From: Zancudomyces culisetae
Taxonomy: Eukaryota > Kickxellomycota > Harpellomycetes > Harpellales > Legeriomycetaceae
NCBI GenBank assembly: GCA_001969505.1
Contig: LSSK01000111.1
Location: forward strand, 1 to 64,000
Direction: 5' to 3'
DNA: 64,000 nt
How positions within the stretch are numbered: the stretch's first letter is position 1; the number at the start of each line of letters is the position of its first letter. Under the pieces are notes generated by a model. The model was not told the DNA's origin and did not search any database. It saw nothing but the letters and a program-made list of their open reading frames with translations. Of this stretch, positions 22,568 to 35,926 are shown in pieces. The translations under genes were made by a program, and so were the position numbers.

Positions 22568-25226
22568 TCATACACTCCAGTCGGAAGTGTGCTTTTTACA
22601 CCAAGGATGCCAAGGCACTTGAATGCCGGCTATATAAATGACTAGCGTGGTAACTGTATATACCAACAAGACAAGAACAAATCCAAACCTAATAGTACGA
22701 GCAATTCTATAACTGCTATTGCGGTTGTGATTAGTGGCAACTATGAAATCCTGCGTACTGCCACTCGAATTAGCATCGACCGAGATGCTTTGATATGAAG
22801 GACCGCTATTATGTCTTATGAGGAAATGTTTTTCTCCAGTTAATTTTCTTTTTACATCTTTGGATGAAGATAACAGTTTCAGATTAGCATAGTTGCTTTC
22901 ATTAGCCTCCACACTGAGATACATTGGAACAGACGAGTGTCTTAGGGCGTTGTATGGAATGGTTACAGAACGCATATCTCCGATCGATTTGTTATTGAAG
23001 TGAGGTCTACCAGACAACTGTATTTCGGAAGAATACCCACGACCATTCTTTTTGCCGAATGATGTTTTTGAAAGTATGATGTCGGCGGTATCTGTAGGAA
23101 CCGATCCCTGCTCTACGTTTGGTAGTAGCACACCTGGAGTATTGGGATAATGCGGATTGAAATCAGCTAGCTGGAACTTATTTTTACCAATTTTCTGACT
23201 GCTACAAGCATGGTCGTATGCAGGTGGATCATAGCTAGCACCTTGTGGTCCCATATCTACGGATTTTAGACTATTTCCCCCGGATCCATCACTTGAGTTT
23301 CGCGAGTAATCGCTGTTATATGGAATTAGTGATATCGAAGGATGTCCAGCCTCAAAGCACCAATAAGGAAGCTTAGTGGTGTATTGCTCAACTAACATTG
23401 CCACACCATATACGTATGCGTTAAACCCAAATGTCCAATATATCTATTCAACCAAACATGCAAAAAAAAAAACAATTAACAGGTTTCTTAACTTTAATAA
23501 GCGAAAAGTTAGCCAACCGATACTTTTATTTGAGCCTTGGATGAAATTTGAAGAAGGAGCGAATAAATGTTTGATGCGTGATACTTACATTTTCATTATG
23601 AAACACCATATCGTATAGCCATGTAGGCCATTTTTTCTCTTTCAGAGTTATTTTGATAACCATTGGTCTAAAAAAAACAGAATCCCGTTCAGGAAAACTC
23701 ATAGAAGGATTGCTTGCATTATCTTCTGCTGTAACGTGTTTCCAAAAGTCACCAATGCGATCTACTCCATCCATATTGTCCTTCCGCGTTACCTTTAAGT
23801 CCATCATGACTTCTACTAAGACCGAAGGGTCATTTGCCTTATCTCTAAAATACATGTAGTTTGCGTGTGTTAGCAGTGTTGCAGCTAGCTTTTCTATAAT
23901 AATCTTTCTTTGGATTTGCTGAAATATCTTGTATGGTTGTGCATTTTGTAATGAGATTCTGTTATTTCCTCCTATTTTTCCTCTCCTTTTACCAACACGG
24001 TACTCGCTGGTCAAAAAATCACCAACACCATCTAGCGGAATAAACACTCTATCTACAAAGCTGATCTCACCAGACCACCATTCTGGGACCGTCTCCATTT
24101 CTATACTAACATATTTATCATTTTCTATTGCTTGATTTTTTATCTTTTCTAGAAAAGTGTCATCTGTTTTGCTGCTATCCAAAACACTAGAGTCAAACAA
24201 ATTGTTTGAGCTATTCTCAGCATATTCTGGAGGTATAGAGCAACTGGGATGGGCCAAATTAGCTGTCATCATTGGATCTTCACTTCTCCATCTGATTTTT
24301 ACGGCTTTGACTTTTTTACGACCATCAATCAACTCGTGGTAGATATCCAAGTTTTTATCAAAATACATTGTGTAATACCCCACCGGTTGCAGATTCGCCA
24401 AAGATATGTTTCCTTCATCAGAAGAAGCGTCGGGTGAGCGCTGGTAATTTGGTAAAACATTTTCTTTTTTCACTTTGTCAGAATCAGTGCTGTTCTTATA
24501 ATGGCTATTGTCAATATTGAGCTCCCCACAAAAATTTGTCTCATTGATTTCTTCGTCTGTATAGTACTCCATATGTTGTAAAAGGTTTTGGACGACTATA
24601 TCAGCTCGCGAAGGATCCACCCAGCCTGTCACAACAGCTTCAAATGTGTCATTATTTCTATTAATGTCAGCGTGACCCACTTCTATTTCTCCAGCACCTC
24701 TATCTTGCAAGAAAAGATAAATCTTCATTAGCCTTCTAACGATTACCCTATCGGTAATATCTTCGTCAGAGATCGGGTATTTTTTCTTTAGTTCCATGAA
24801 CTCGTCAGTAATTCCTATACCTGTCCATTCTTCATGCCGCAGGACAATTTTGCAAAAGGCAGTAAAGTTTTCTCTTCGAAATCTTATCAGCTCAAATATC
24901 TGTGCTGTTGCAATGGCATTTACCTCTCCAGCTTCGCCAATAGTTACCTCTTGTCCCTCGAAATCTAAATGTTTTAGTGAGTGGATCAGTTTCTCGCAGT
25001 ACTCTAGTTCCTCCCACAGCACTCCAAGTGTATAATTTACAAATTCGCTCACTTTTTTCAGTTGCTCCTCCAACATATCTAAAAAAAACCCTTTTTCTGC
25101 ATTTCCATATCCAGCACCCTCGATATTATAGGATATATACTCCATTAATCTATTATACTCTACATAGTATGCCCTCCACTCTATATAGGCTGGTACTCCC
25201 AGCCTGAAGTTATCCTCGAGCGCCAT
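22568..25226 (-). CDS. degenerate SPX-VTC protein with single C-terminal membrane segment (Vtc2/3-like)
   Basis: Two exons, 23589-25226 and 22568-23443, give 837 residues. The N-terminal SPX domain (LGVPAYIEWRAYYVEYNRLM) and a VTC-like domain are recognisable by order and by landmarks shared with VTC4: KIRWRSEDP for RLRWYGD, VSIEMETVPEWWSGEISFVDRVF for the ERKTH..DWTGEKS block, TRKDNMDGVDRIGDFW for [16 protein letters not shown], and YGVAMLVEQYTTKLPYW for [17 protein letters not shown]. Active-site positions are mostly changed: first Arg of RLRW to Lys, the ERK Lys to Glu, the VRIS Arg to Glu and the EVKL Glu to Lys. After residue 560 or so comes a Ser/Asn-rich disordered stretch and then one hydrophobic span (FGFVLVLLVYTVTTLVIYIAG); DUF202 is absent. 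It is probably a non-catalytic partner or regulator of the VTC complex; that role is inference. Confidence 0.85.
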
Positions 25227-27859
<2,633 letters not shown>

Positions 27860-28318
27860 AAAGCTGTCTATGTCTTTTTTTGATAAGTTGCTATAGAATC
27901 TAACAAGCACATTTTCTAGTTCTGAGATGATCCTTTAGGGAAACCAGCCTTTTCTTTACCATAATGTAAATACGCGTTTTTGAATAAAACCCAATTACGG
28001 CTCAAAAAAAAGAGTTATACAGGAGGCAAATTAGCATATGCTTTCTCATTCCTCCCGTATATAATCCTGTGGAATTGAATATATGTATTTACCTCGCTTC
28101 ACCCGCTTTAAGCTGTAGCCATTGGCTGAAACTATTATTGGAGGTAGATAGGCTTGGCAAAGGGAAATGATGCTAAAAATTAAGATGGATAAACAATTTA
28201 TGTACTAAACCGACGAACATAGGCGTGTCAAACGCTGAATCTATAAACAGTTGGTAAGCTATCAATAATATTTACAATATAGAAGCGGTGTGATGGGTAA
28301 AAAGACAAAAAATCAAAA
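27860..28318. other. convergent spacer MDM35 / IPI3
   Basis: Contains the two 3' ends (ATAAA-type signals near 27985). No ORF or RNA gene was recognised. Confidence 0.5.
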
Positions 28319-30341
28319 CTATTCGACTACCCGGGCCTTCTTTTTTGATATGAATGACGAATCATCATTGCCCTCTTCGCCATCATCTTCGCCATCATCA
28401 GCATTACTCTCTTCGTTTACTTCTTCACTGAGTGTCGAGATTGGGTCACCCTCTGCTTTATTAAGAAGGTTGGCCTTTCTGTTGCTCAAAAAACTAGTTA
28501 CAGCAGATTGGTAAAACGAATCATTTAGCGACCGTATTTTCTGTTGGTGTTCGGCAAGTCGCAGGAGATCAGATTTTAAAGATTCCACCTTGTTTTTTAG
28601 AGAGTTCTGAGAATCTCTATCAAGTTTTTCCGATAGAATAGAGGAAGAGAAGCGTAGGTCACCAAATAAGCTTGTGGAAAACTCGGATTCTAAAGAGGAG
28701 AAAATAGATAATCTGGGACTCATAGGAAAATCAGATAGTAATTCCCTTGTATCTTTTACATAAAACTTTGAGAGCTGGCCAGTCTCGTGCTGTTCGGTGG
28801 GGTTGCTGAGATCTAGAGTTGGGGTTTGAACCCTTTTAAAAGGTGATATTAGAGGTGCTTTTAAAGTTTTACTGGTGGCGGAGGCAGATCGGAGCTGAGA
28901 GTGTGATGTGTTATAACCATCCTTGAGTCCGTAAGATACAATCCCACCACCTGAAATAGAATCCACAACACCTTTCACACCACCAAAATTAGACCCTCTC
29001 AACGTAACCACAACCTGCGGTACGCCAGAGTGAACACCACCAAGGGTCCCTTTTTGTGTCCCATTCGCCGTATTTTGCCGCTTTTTTGCCTCGGTTATGG
29101 TCCTAATACACTGTCTACTTGTAGTATCCCAAATTTTTATTGTAGAATCCTTACTCCCAGAAACCAAAAGTGTCGCATCCATCGAAAGTGATAGTGACTG
29201 GATAGCTCCACCATGGCCCTGAAATACTTTTTCGTTATGACTACTACCAGATACCTGAGCAGCTCTGGTGTACAGAGATGTATTGCTTTTGGTCTTCGCT
29301 GCGAGTCCCACCTCAACCACAGCGTTATTTCCACCTACCGCTATCGGGCCGCCAGCAACTGCTTCTTGTTGAAAGTTGTACAAATTAATTTGATAAATGT
29401 TTCCGTCCTGGCATCCAGTAAATATTTTGGTTTCTGCTGGGTCTACAACAATACACTCAACTGCATTTGGTAGCAACCAAGTAGTTAACAACTCTGCTGA
29501 ATATGGTTTCTTATCAATAGCCTGTGTTGTGCTGTCCATGTGGGTACTTCTTTTGTTTGCAGAGCTTCCCACCAGTTTCCAGCATCTAACGCTTCTATCC
29601 TTGCTACTACTGAAGATCCGAATCCCACCGCTATAGAAGTGCCCTTCAGAATTACCCACTGGTCCCACAACAATACTTAATATTGGCATTGTATGCCCAG
29701 ACAGTGTTGTTTCCGGTGAACTCGGCTCGCTGTTTTCCAAATCCAGTACACTATTTTTGAAATAAAAGCGAATAGCTATATAAATATGTGCAGATTGTAC
29801 AACATATACATGAAACCGCTTGCAACTAAGCAGAATGCCTATAATATCATTTTAAGAAATAAATCCGTTACCTCGAGAGTAGCCAAACATGAATTTCTGC
29901 ATCGTCTCCACCAGATAAAACAGTTGAGCCATCATTACTGACTGTGATGACATTTACACATCCATAATGTGCATCCCATGCTTTCAAAAGGATCCCACTA
30001 CTAGAACTCCAGATGTACAGTCTGCCATTTTCAGAACCTCCGAAAACATACTCCCCATTATTGCTTACAGCCACACATTTTATTTTTTCGGGCAGTGGAA
30101 ACTTTATTTTCGAATTTTGCTCTGCCCAACCGAATGTGTAAAGTTGAGCCAAAGCTGTATGAGAAGGCACGGCAAATAACCAAGGATGGCTCCTGGCATT
30201 ACTCTTTTCCGTAATACAAAAACCGAATGGGGAATCGATTTGGGCATTCGCTAAAATCGCAAGCGGTGTGCCCGAACGTAGTTCGTAGACATGTATGTTT
30301 CCCGTATCTGCTACTCCTGCTACCACAATCTCTGAAAACAT
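28319..30341 (-). CDS. IPI3: WD-repeat protein Ipi3/WDR18 (Rix1 complex)
   Basis: Two exons, 29872-30341 and 28319-29750, give 633 residues. The chosen start at 30341 begins MFSEIVVAGVADTGNIHVYE, matching the family's first propeller strand; an in-frame ATG at 30449 would add 36 mostly basic residues. WD-type repeats are seen at KIKCVAVSNNGEYVFGGSEN...IWSS, VNVITVSNDGSTVLSGGDD...VWLL, the LSGHTMPILSIVVGP...CWKL blade, and QSLSLSMDATLLVSGSKDSTIKIWD. The TSRQCIRTI segment, the gap region and a C-terminal coiled-coil (KLDRDSQNSLKNKVESLKSDLL) followed by an acidic tail fit Ipi3/WDR18, a partner of Rix1 and Ipi1 in 60S maturation (ITS2 processing) and possibly DNA replication licensing. Yeast Ipi3 is 555 residues. 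Confidence 0.9.
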
Positions 30342-31274
30342 CCGTTCTTCCTTTTTTTGTTTCTTTTTATCCTGTTTTTTAATTACTAAAAGTTGTTGAG
30401 TGAACTGGAATGAAACTTTGAGTTTGCAAAGCTTTGTAAAACTTTTCAAATTTTAACCAGAATTTACGCGCATTTTGAGAACAACAAAAAAAAATTTTTT
30501 ATAGTATGAATCGGAAAATTGACGAATTCTAATGAGATCAAAACGCAATATTTGGAAAATTAATGAACAATCAACTGGCCAATACATAGCTGAAAGAGCG
30601 AGATAGGTAATTGTTAGCTCGGGTTTTTTTGTACAAGCTATAACAGATCTGATAAACCCCAGAAATAAGGATAATTAAATGATATATAATTCTTTGCCTC
30701 TGGAATCAAATTTTTATTTTTTTTGGGGGAGGAGGATCGTGATGAGATCGAGTGAGGTGGGCACATATGTGTTTGCGTGCGGCTTTTCGGGCACTTGTTG
30801 GATCAATTTAAGGTAGGTTCAGCTTTTTTTTTAAATATTGGGGAGGGGAAGAATTGTTGAGCTAGTTGTGGCTATTTTCAATTAATACCAAAAGTTCCGC
30901 AATGTTGGGGTCGTGAAGCAAGTGTATATCCAAAATAAGTGTGGTATTTTTGGTTATATCTGCTAAATATGTTAAAGCATACATAAATTATATTAGTAAA
31001 ATCTTATCAGCATTTTTGACATTAATTTTCGAGGCTGTTGGGTCAATGCTCTTTAGCAACTAAAGTATATTGCTACAACACTCATTTAAAATTTTGGTTT
31101 TTTGTAAAAATTGGTATCCTTTTACTTGTAATACACTTTGTGTTGGATTGTCTTTAAAAAAAAGTATAAATACACTTGATTTTCGTATCAAATGTCGTAT
31201 CCATATCAAGAGTTCAAGCTTTAAACCAAGTGAAAACCTAAACCGAAAAAAAAACAAAGTAAATCTGAACAAAG
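30342..31274. other. divergent promoter region IPI3 / secreted peptide gene
   Basis: About 0.9 kb upstream of two divergent genes. A TATAAATA box lies at 31165-31172. A G-rich stretch occurs near 30720-30740. No further gene was recognised. Confidence 0.5.
31165..31172 (+). promoter_or_regulatory. TATA box of the secreted acidic-repeat protein gene
   Basis: TATAAATA about 105 bases upstream of the ATG at 31275, consistent with a strong, regulated promoter. Confidence 0.5.
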
Positions 31275-31652
31275 ATGTTTGCAGCTATCAGAAACGTATT
31301 CAACATGGGCGCAGTACTTATGGTGCTATTTGCTGTAGTTACATTTTCAGCATTAGTAAAGGCATATCCAGGAAGTCACCGCGATAGAACGGCCGTTGGT
31401 GGGTATGGAGGGGTATATAGAGGTGGGAACGGCTACGCTCCTTATGGATATGACGACGCACATGCGAGCAATAGTGGCGATGTCTATGAGGACGATGTCT
31501 ATGAGGATGATGTTTATGAGGATGATGTTTATGAGGATGATGTTTATGAGGATGATGTTTATGAGGATGACGACGGACGTTTGATGACCAAAAGAGAATG
31601 GATGGATACTTTGTGGCATGTTGCAAAAGGTGCGCTAGGGGCACTATTGTAA
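31275..31652 (+). CDS. small secreted protein with acidic pentapeptide repeat and dibasic site
   Basis: Uninterrupted ORF of 125 residues; no family recognised. Residues 1-30 form a clear signal peptide (hydrophobic core MGAVLMVLFAVVTFSALV, likely cut after VKA before YPGS). Next is a Gly/Tyr-rich basic stretch (HRDRTAVGGYGGVYRGGNGY), then six exact DVYED units at residues 69-98, then a KR pair at 106-107, and an 18-residue tail EWMDTLWHVAKGALGALL. The layout (signal, spacer, acidic repeat, dibasic site, short amphipathic tail) resembles a prepropeptide cut by a Kex2-type protease, but this is inference; the tail is close to neutral or slightly acidic, unlike typical cationic antimicrobial peptides. 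An alternative 3' end exists: a GTAATA donor overlapping the stop and a TTTTTTTTCAG acceptor at about 31722 would change the last residues to ...LLI. A TATA box lies 105 bases upstream. Confidence 0.75.
   Translation: MFAAIRNVFNMGAVLMVLFAVVTFSALVKAYPGSHRDRTAVGGYGGVYRGGNGYAPYGYDDAHASNSGDVYEDDVYEDDVYEDDVYEDDVYEDDVYEDDDGRLMTKREWMDTLWHVAKGALGALL
31479..31568 (+). repeat. six tandem copies of a 15-base unit inside the secreted protein gene
   Basis: Six consecutive 15-base units of the form GATGTYTATGAGGAY encode DVYED repeats. Copies 3 to 6 are identical at the DNA level while copies 1 and 2 differ at silent positions, which indicates recent array growth at the 3' side with selection or drift preserving the frame. 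Confidence 0.9.
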
Positions 31653-33294
31653 TATGTACAATGTCATGTCTCATTAATGATACAACAAAGTATCAACACT
31701 TATTATTATAATTTTTTTTCAGGATTTAGCTAGCATAGCTATAAACTTCTTTCACATTATAGGTACAGCTACTTTGATTCAATAATATTTTAATGTCAAA
31801 TGGCAAGTAAAAGCAGCAATAAATTCAGCTCTAACAAATATGCATTTTTAACAAAAAATTGTAATTTCTATGCTTTCAGTTAGTGCATTCACATAGTATA
31901 GTGATATAGCTAATGATCTTTAAAATTCAGTTGATGAATAAAACACATAGATCAAGCGTAATTTAAACAAAATAACACGAATATGTGTATATATGTATAT
32001 CATAATAGTGGCGTTTATTTTTTTAGCCTTTAAGGGTTATAACCGCCAAGTTATTGTAAAATTCTAAAACGAAAACAAATACAAAAACGCTCCAAGGCGC
32101 CAAACCGAAACGGTACTAGTGGCACGTGTCCAATAATTTGCTGGTGGTTTTGGATATACACACAATCTAATATTTCGTACAGCGGCACTTTTTTTTGGCC
32201 AGAAAAAGAATAAACACTAACATGGCTATGTGATAGGAAGTAATATAAATAGGTAAACTCTAAGACGAGGTTGTCCCCAACCTCGCACTTTCTGAAAATC
32301 AAATTAATTTCTGCTGAACACAAGATATACTCAATTTTTTACTTTGTTTTGCTTCGGTATGTTACTAATCACTGTGAATGTGATGTTTATATATGTCCCA
32401 ACTCTGTGCCCCATTTCGACCTAGATAGAAAACTTGGAGTTTCCTTCCCAGATGAATAAAGCGTGTAACTAGAAATCGGTAATGTTAATAATAATAAAAA
32501 AACAAGGTGGGTGGTCCAATACAATGTTTAACCCAGTCTTATGAGCAAAACAAAAGGAAACAATCAGCTTTTTGATTTGTTTGCCAATTACAGGCCGAGG
32601 CTTTAGTAAATCGAAAAATTGTGTGAGGCATCGCGGAGTAATTCTGAGGATTTAGGGAGTAGTTTCCACAAAAATTTTTTTTTGGTTGAAATTTGTTCGC
32701 ATAATCCCATTTTCTCACTAATTGCATTTAAATTAGGCGGAAAGTACGGTTTGAACAAAGTTGCTAGCTCGATTGGCTAAAAAAAAAATCAATGGTATTT
32801 AATAATAATATTCTTTTTTTAGTAATTATCAACTGTCCCCTTTTAGAATTTTTGTACATTATAAGCGGATATATGCAAATTCTAAAACGTGAAAAAGTAT
32901 AAAGCTTGAATTTACTACAGATAAGCCTTTTAAAATCGGATATATATCCCTCTTAGTAAAATAATTATACATATTGTTGTGTTAAATCTTTCAATCGCAG
33001 TACAAAAAGGTGTCTGGTGAAAGGTAAATGTGAATTTTTTAATGAATTTTGCTTGGTAGTTGCTTTTACTATCAATTTTGAATGTTTAAAAGTGCGTACC
33101 AAATATAATCTTGCATCGCCTTTATGCGATCCCTTTTTCTTAGGTAGCGATGTTTATGTTGCTTAAAAAATGATTTATATAAGAAAAAGCTATCTTTGAT
33201 AATAAAATAAAAAACGCTTAAAAGAAGGTATTGTGATATTAATAGAGAGGTTCGACAAACACAAAAGTATCTATATACACATATACTCAGGAAA
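31653..33294. other. spacer; weak unresolved coding potential on the minus strand
   Basis: About 1.6 kb. A minus-strand frame at 32051-32323 follows a good acceptor (TTTGATTTTCAG near 32290) and an upstream piece starting MGHRVGTYINITF near 32410 could splice to it with a GTAAAA donor, but the joined phase switches to another frame that stops after about 45 residues. The opposite strand is also open at 32271-32459. No known motif, so no gene is called. Confidence 0.25.
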
Positions 33295-35926
33295 ATGCCT
33301 ATTAAGGGAAAAATTGGAAAAGGGGAAGGTCTACTGTCCAACTATCTGGGAAAAATATCTATGGTAATTGGTGTTATAGTACTGCTACCGATCACGATCC
33401 CAATTATTAGTAAGTATACACGCCTGCACTGTTAGTAGGGTGAATCAGATGTTATAAGGAGTTTACGTAGGCTGGGTGGTTAAAAATATATAAGCGATTC
33501 TGAATCTTATAACAAAAACGCATAGGTGTCATTTACATGTTGGTATGGCTATATTCATGGAAGCATGGTAGGTATAAGTATAAATTCACGAGTATACAGG
33601 GATTTAAACAAAACCAGTTCTAGAATTTTGACTTTATTTTTTAAAAACCAAATAGACAAGAACGTACAGAGGGATGGGGTATATGGGTTGCCAATTCATC
33701 CGATTAAAGTTTACAAACGCGCAAAAGCACTCCTTTTAGGAGTGTTGGACGGACTGGGCGGACCAACGATACCGATATTTTTTGCTTTCTTCAAACGTAG
33801 GCTAATGTCAAGAAAGATAGTTAGCGATACCTCAATGTACGTGGTGCATTTTTACATCTTTAATAAGGAAAACTAAAATAGATTCAAAAGAAAAAGTTAT
33901 TCATTTAAAAATTAAAATTTAAAACGACTTTAGAAGCGGAATTCAGTATGGACCCTTGCCTAGACACAAAATGGAGCTATTCGTGCCACTGGGGCTCAAA
34001 AAGGGAAAAGAAGAACGAAACTCTTTTGAGAAGGGAGCAGATCAAGACGCCTCAAAGGATTATCCGGTAATTATTGTATTTCCAGGATACAGCTGGAATA
34101 ATACTGGTAAGTTAAATGAAGACAAGAGATGACAATCCCAGAAGACGAGTAATGATATTTAGAGGTGCATTGTTNNNNNNNNNNNNNNNNNNNNNNNNNN
34201 NNNNNNNNNNNNNNNNNNNNNNNNNNNNNNNNNNNNNNNNNNNNNNNNNNNNNNNNNNNNNNNNNNNNNNNNNNNNNNNNNNNNNNNNNNNNNNNNNNNN
34301 NNNNNNNNNNNNNNNNNNNNNNNNNNNNNNNNNNNNNNNNNNNNNNNNNNNNNNNNNNNNNNNNNNNNNNNNNNNNNNNNNNNNNNNNNNNNNNNNNNNN
34401 NNNNNNNNNNNNNNNNNNNNNNNNNNNNNNNNNNNNNNNNNNNNNNNNNNNNNNNNNNNNNNNNNNNNNNNNNNNNNNNNNNNNNNNNNNNNNNNNNNNN
34501 NNNNNNNNNNNNNNNNNNNNNNNNNNNNNNNNNNNNNNNNNNNNNNNNNNNNNNNNNNNNNNNNNNNNNNNNNNNNNNNNNNNNNNNNNNNNNNNNNNNN
34601 NNNNNNNNNNNNNNNNNNNNNNNNNNNNNNNNNNNNNNNNNNNNNNNNNNNNNNNNNNNNNNNNNNNNNNNNNNNNNNNNNNNNNNNNNNNNNNNNNNNN
34701 NNNNNNATGGTGATAATGGAGATTACGAGAAGGATAGGGTAGAGTAAAGGTGTATATAATTAAATGCTTATCTATGTATTTCAACCATCCATAGGACTGG
34801 TTCAGTTTTATAAACCAATGTCGCAAACTCTATGTGAGATGGGAGTATTTGTTATTCTGCCCAGCTTGGGACTACCGGGAAAGGTAAGCTTTAGCTACGA
34901 ACAACACAAAGTACAAATATTTAATCCGTTTTTCGGTTTGTATTATGTAATATGAATAGACATCTTTGAGCGAAATTCTTGAAGATATGCAACTTGTTGT
35001 TCAATGGACCATAGAGAACATAGGGTACGCCACACTACTACTTATAAATATATACCTATATGTATGTGAACGATTTTGTACTTGGAAAACGGTATATTCA
35101 TAATGAATCGGCGATTGTTAAATATAGTAAATCTGGAGGAGACCCAAACCAGATACATCTTTTTGGATTTGGAGCAGGGGCACATATGTGTGCAATGTAC
35201 AACATAGCTAGTGCGTTAGCAGGGTGGAAGGATAAGGCACCGTTTTCGCAGCAAACAATGACACGGCTATTATCTAACACAAACTCAAGTGCAGAGTTGG
35301 GCGAATGGCTTCGCCGGTTGAAGCAGCCTGTGTTTCCGGTGGCTGGATTGATCTTGGTTTCAGGTGTTTACAGTTTGGAAAAGCAGCGCAAATACGAGAC
35401 GATGCGTTGTATTGAAACACTATCCATGTGCTCGAGGCTTTTTGATTCACAAGACTTTGCCGAAGCTTGGTCTCCATTGAATATATTGGTTAGCCTGCGA
35501 AAGCATGGAATCTTCATCCCCAACAATTGCTTTGCAAGAAGAGTTTTGCTAGTTCACGGTCAAAAGGATTCAACCTTTCCGCTCGAATTAAGCCAGTTGT
35601 TGTTTAAGGAGTACTGTCTAATGGATATGGACGATGTAAACATGAAGGTTTACGCAAATTTACGCCGTATTGATCCCTCTGTTATTTTGTCGGTACCTGA
35701 TTCTAGTTTGGCAAAATCCTTTTTAGATGACATTAAAGCAGCTATTTTTGTCGATGAATATGAGTTTGAAGATGGAGACGACTCTTCTCCTGTCAGCCCC
35801 AATGGTTCTGCTACCGATGTTACAGAGCTTAACAGCTTGGCAGCTAACACCAATGACTCCTCAAGCGATTTGTTATCCAAGCCCGGTCTTGAGATTGACA
35901 TAGGTACTGAGGATTTGGCTCTTTAG
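33295..35926 (+). CDS. membrane alpha/beta-hydrolase-fold protein, prenylcysteine-methylesterase-like, lacking the catalytic triad
   Basis: Seven exons, 33295-33409, 33526-33567, 33656-33819, 33947-34106, 34795-34883, 34960-35024 and 35128-35926, all phase-consistent, give 477 residues. Two hydrophobic N-terminal stretches (ISMVIGVIVLLPITIPIISVIYMLVWLY and LGGPTIPIFFAFF) suggest ER or other membrane anchoring. The hydrolase region starts at YGPLPRHKMELFVPLG, as in isoprenylcysteine methylesterase-like and related lipase-type enzymes, then VIIVFPGYSWNNTG (oxyanion-hole position, normally HGG), WTIENIGKSGGDPNQIHLFG, and the nucleophile elbow GFGAGAHM, where Gly227 replaces the expected Ser. D359 of the triad is present (VHGQKDSTFP), but the His position (THTDP-type motif) reads RRIDP with R392. 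It is predicted to be a non-catalytic fold member. The C-terminus is acidic and Ser-rich. The third intron-4 junction leaves the assembly gap inside an intron, so the coding sequence appears complete. Exon 4 acceptor is the least certain. Confidence 0.8.
34175..34706. other. assembly gap (532 N) inside an intron
   Basis: A run of N from 34175 to 34706. The flanking exons end at 34106 and restart at 34795 in matching phase (G + GA), and the joined protein (NNTG / LVQFYKP) reads naturally, so the gap lies in a single intron of about 690 bases. A further exon hidden in the gap cannot be excluded. Confidence 0.9.

Noticed and set aside
31479-31568. CRISPR-like array of direct repeats
   Set aside because: Units are 15 bases with no spacers, lie in a coding frame, and the genome is eukaryotic.
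31339-31674. Minus-strand frames with His-Lys-His-Pro and Ile-Leu-Ile-Asn repeats
   Set aside because: Both are shadows of the 15-base DVYED array; the plus-strand frame has the signal peptide, TATA box and sensible protein ends.
33656-33720. Alternative splice giving a tiny 66-residue membrane protein ending GWGIWVANSSD
   Set aside because: Using the GTAGGT donor at 33568 instead keeps a long open frame into the conserved YGPLPRHKMELFVP segment, so a single larger gene is favoured.
35025-35127. Continuous reading starting MYVNDFVLGKRYIHNESAIV as the N-terminus of a separate hydrolase
   Set aside because: It is intron sequence; the GG + T junction joins ENIG to KSGGDPNQ as in related hydrolases, and upstream exons carry the earlier domain parts.
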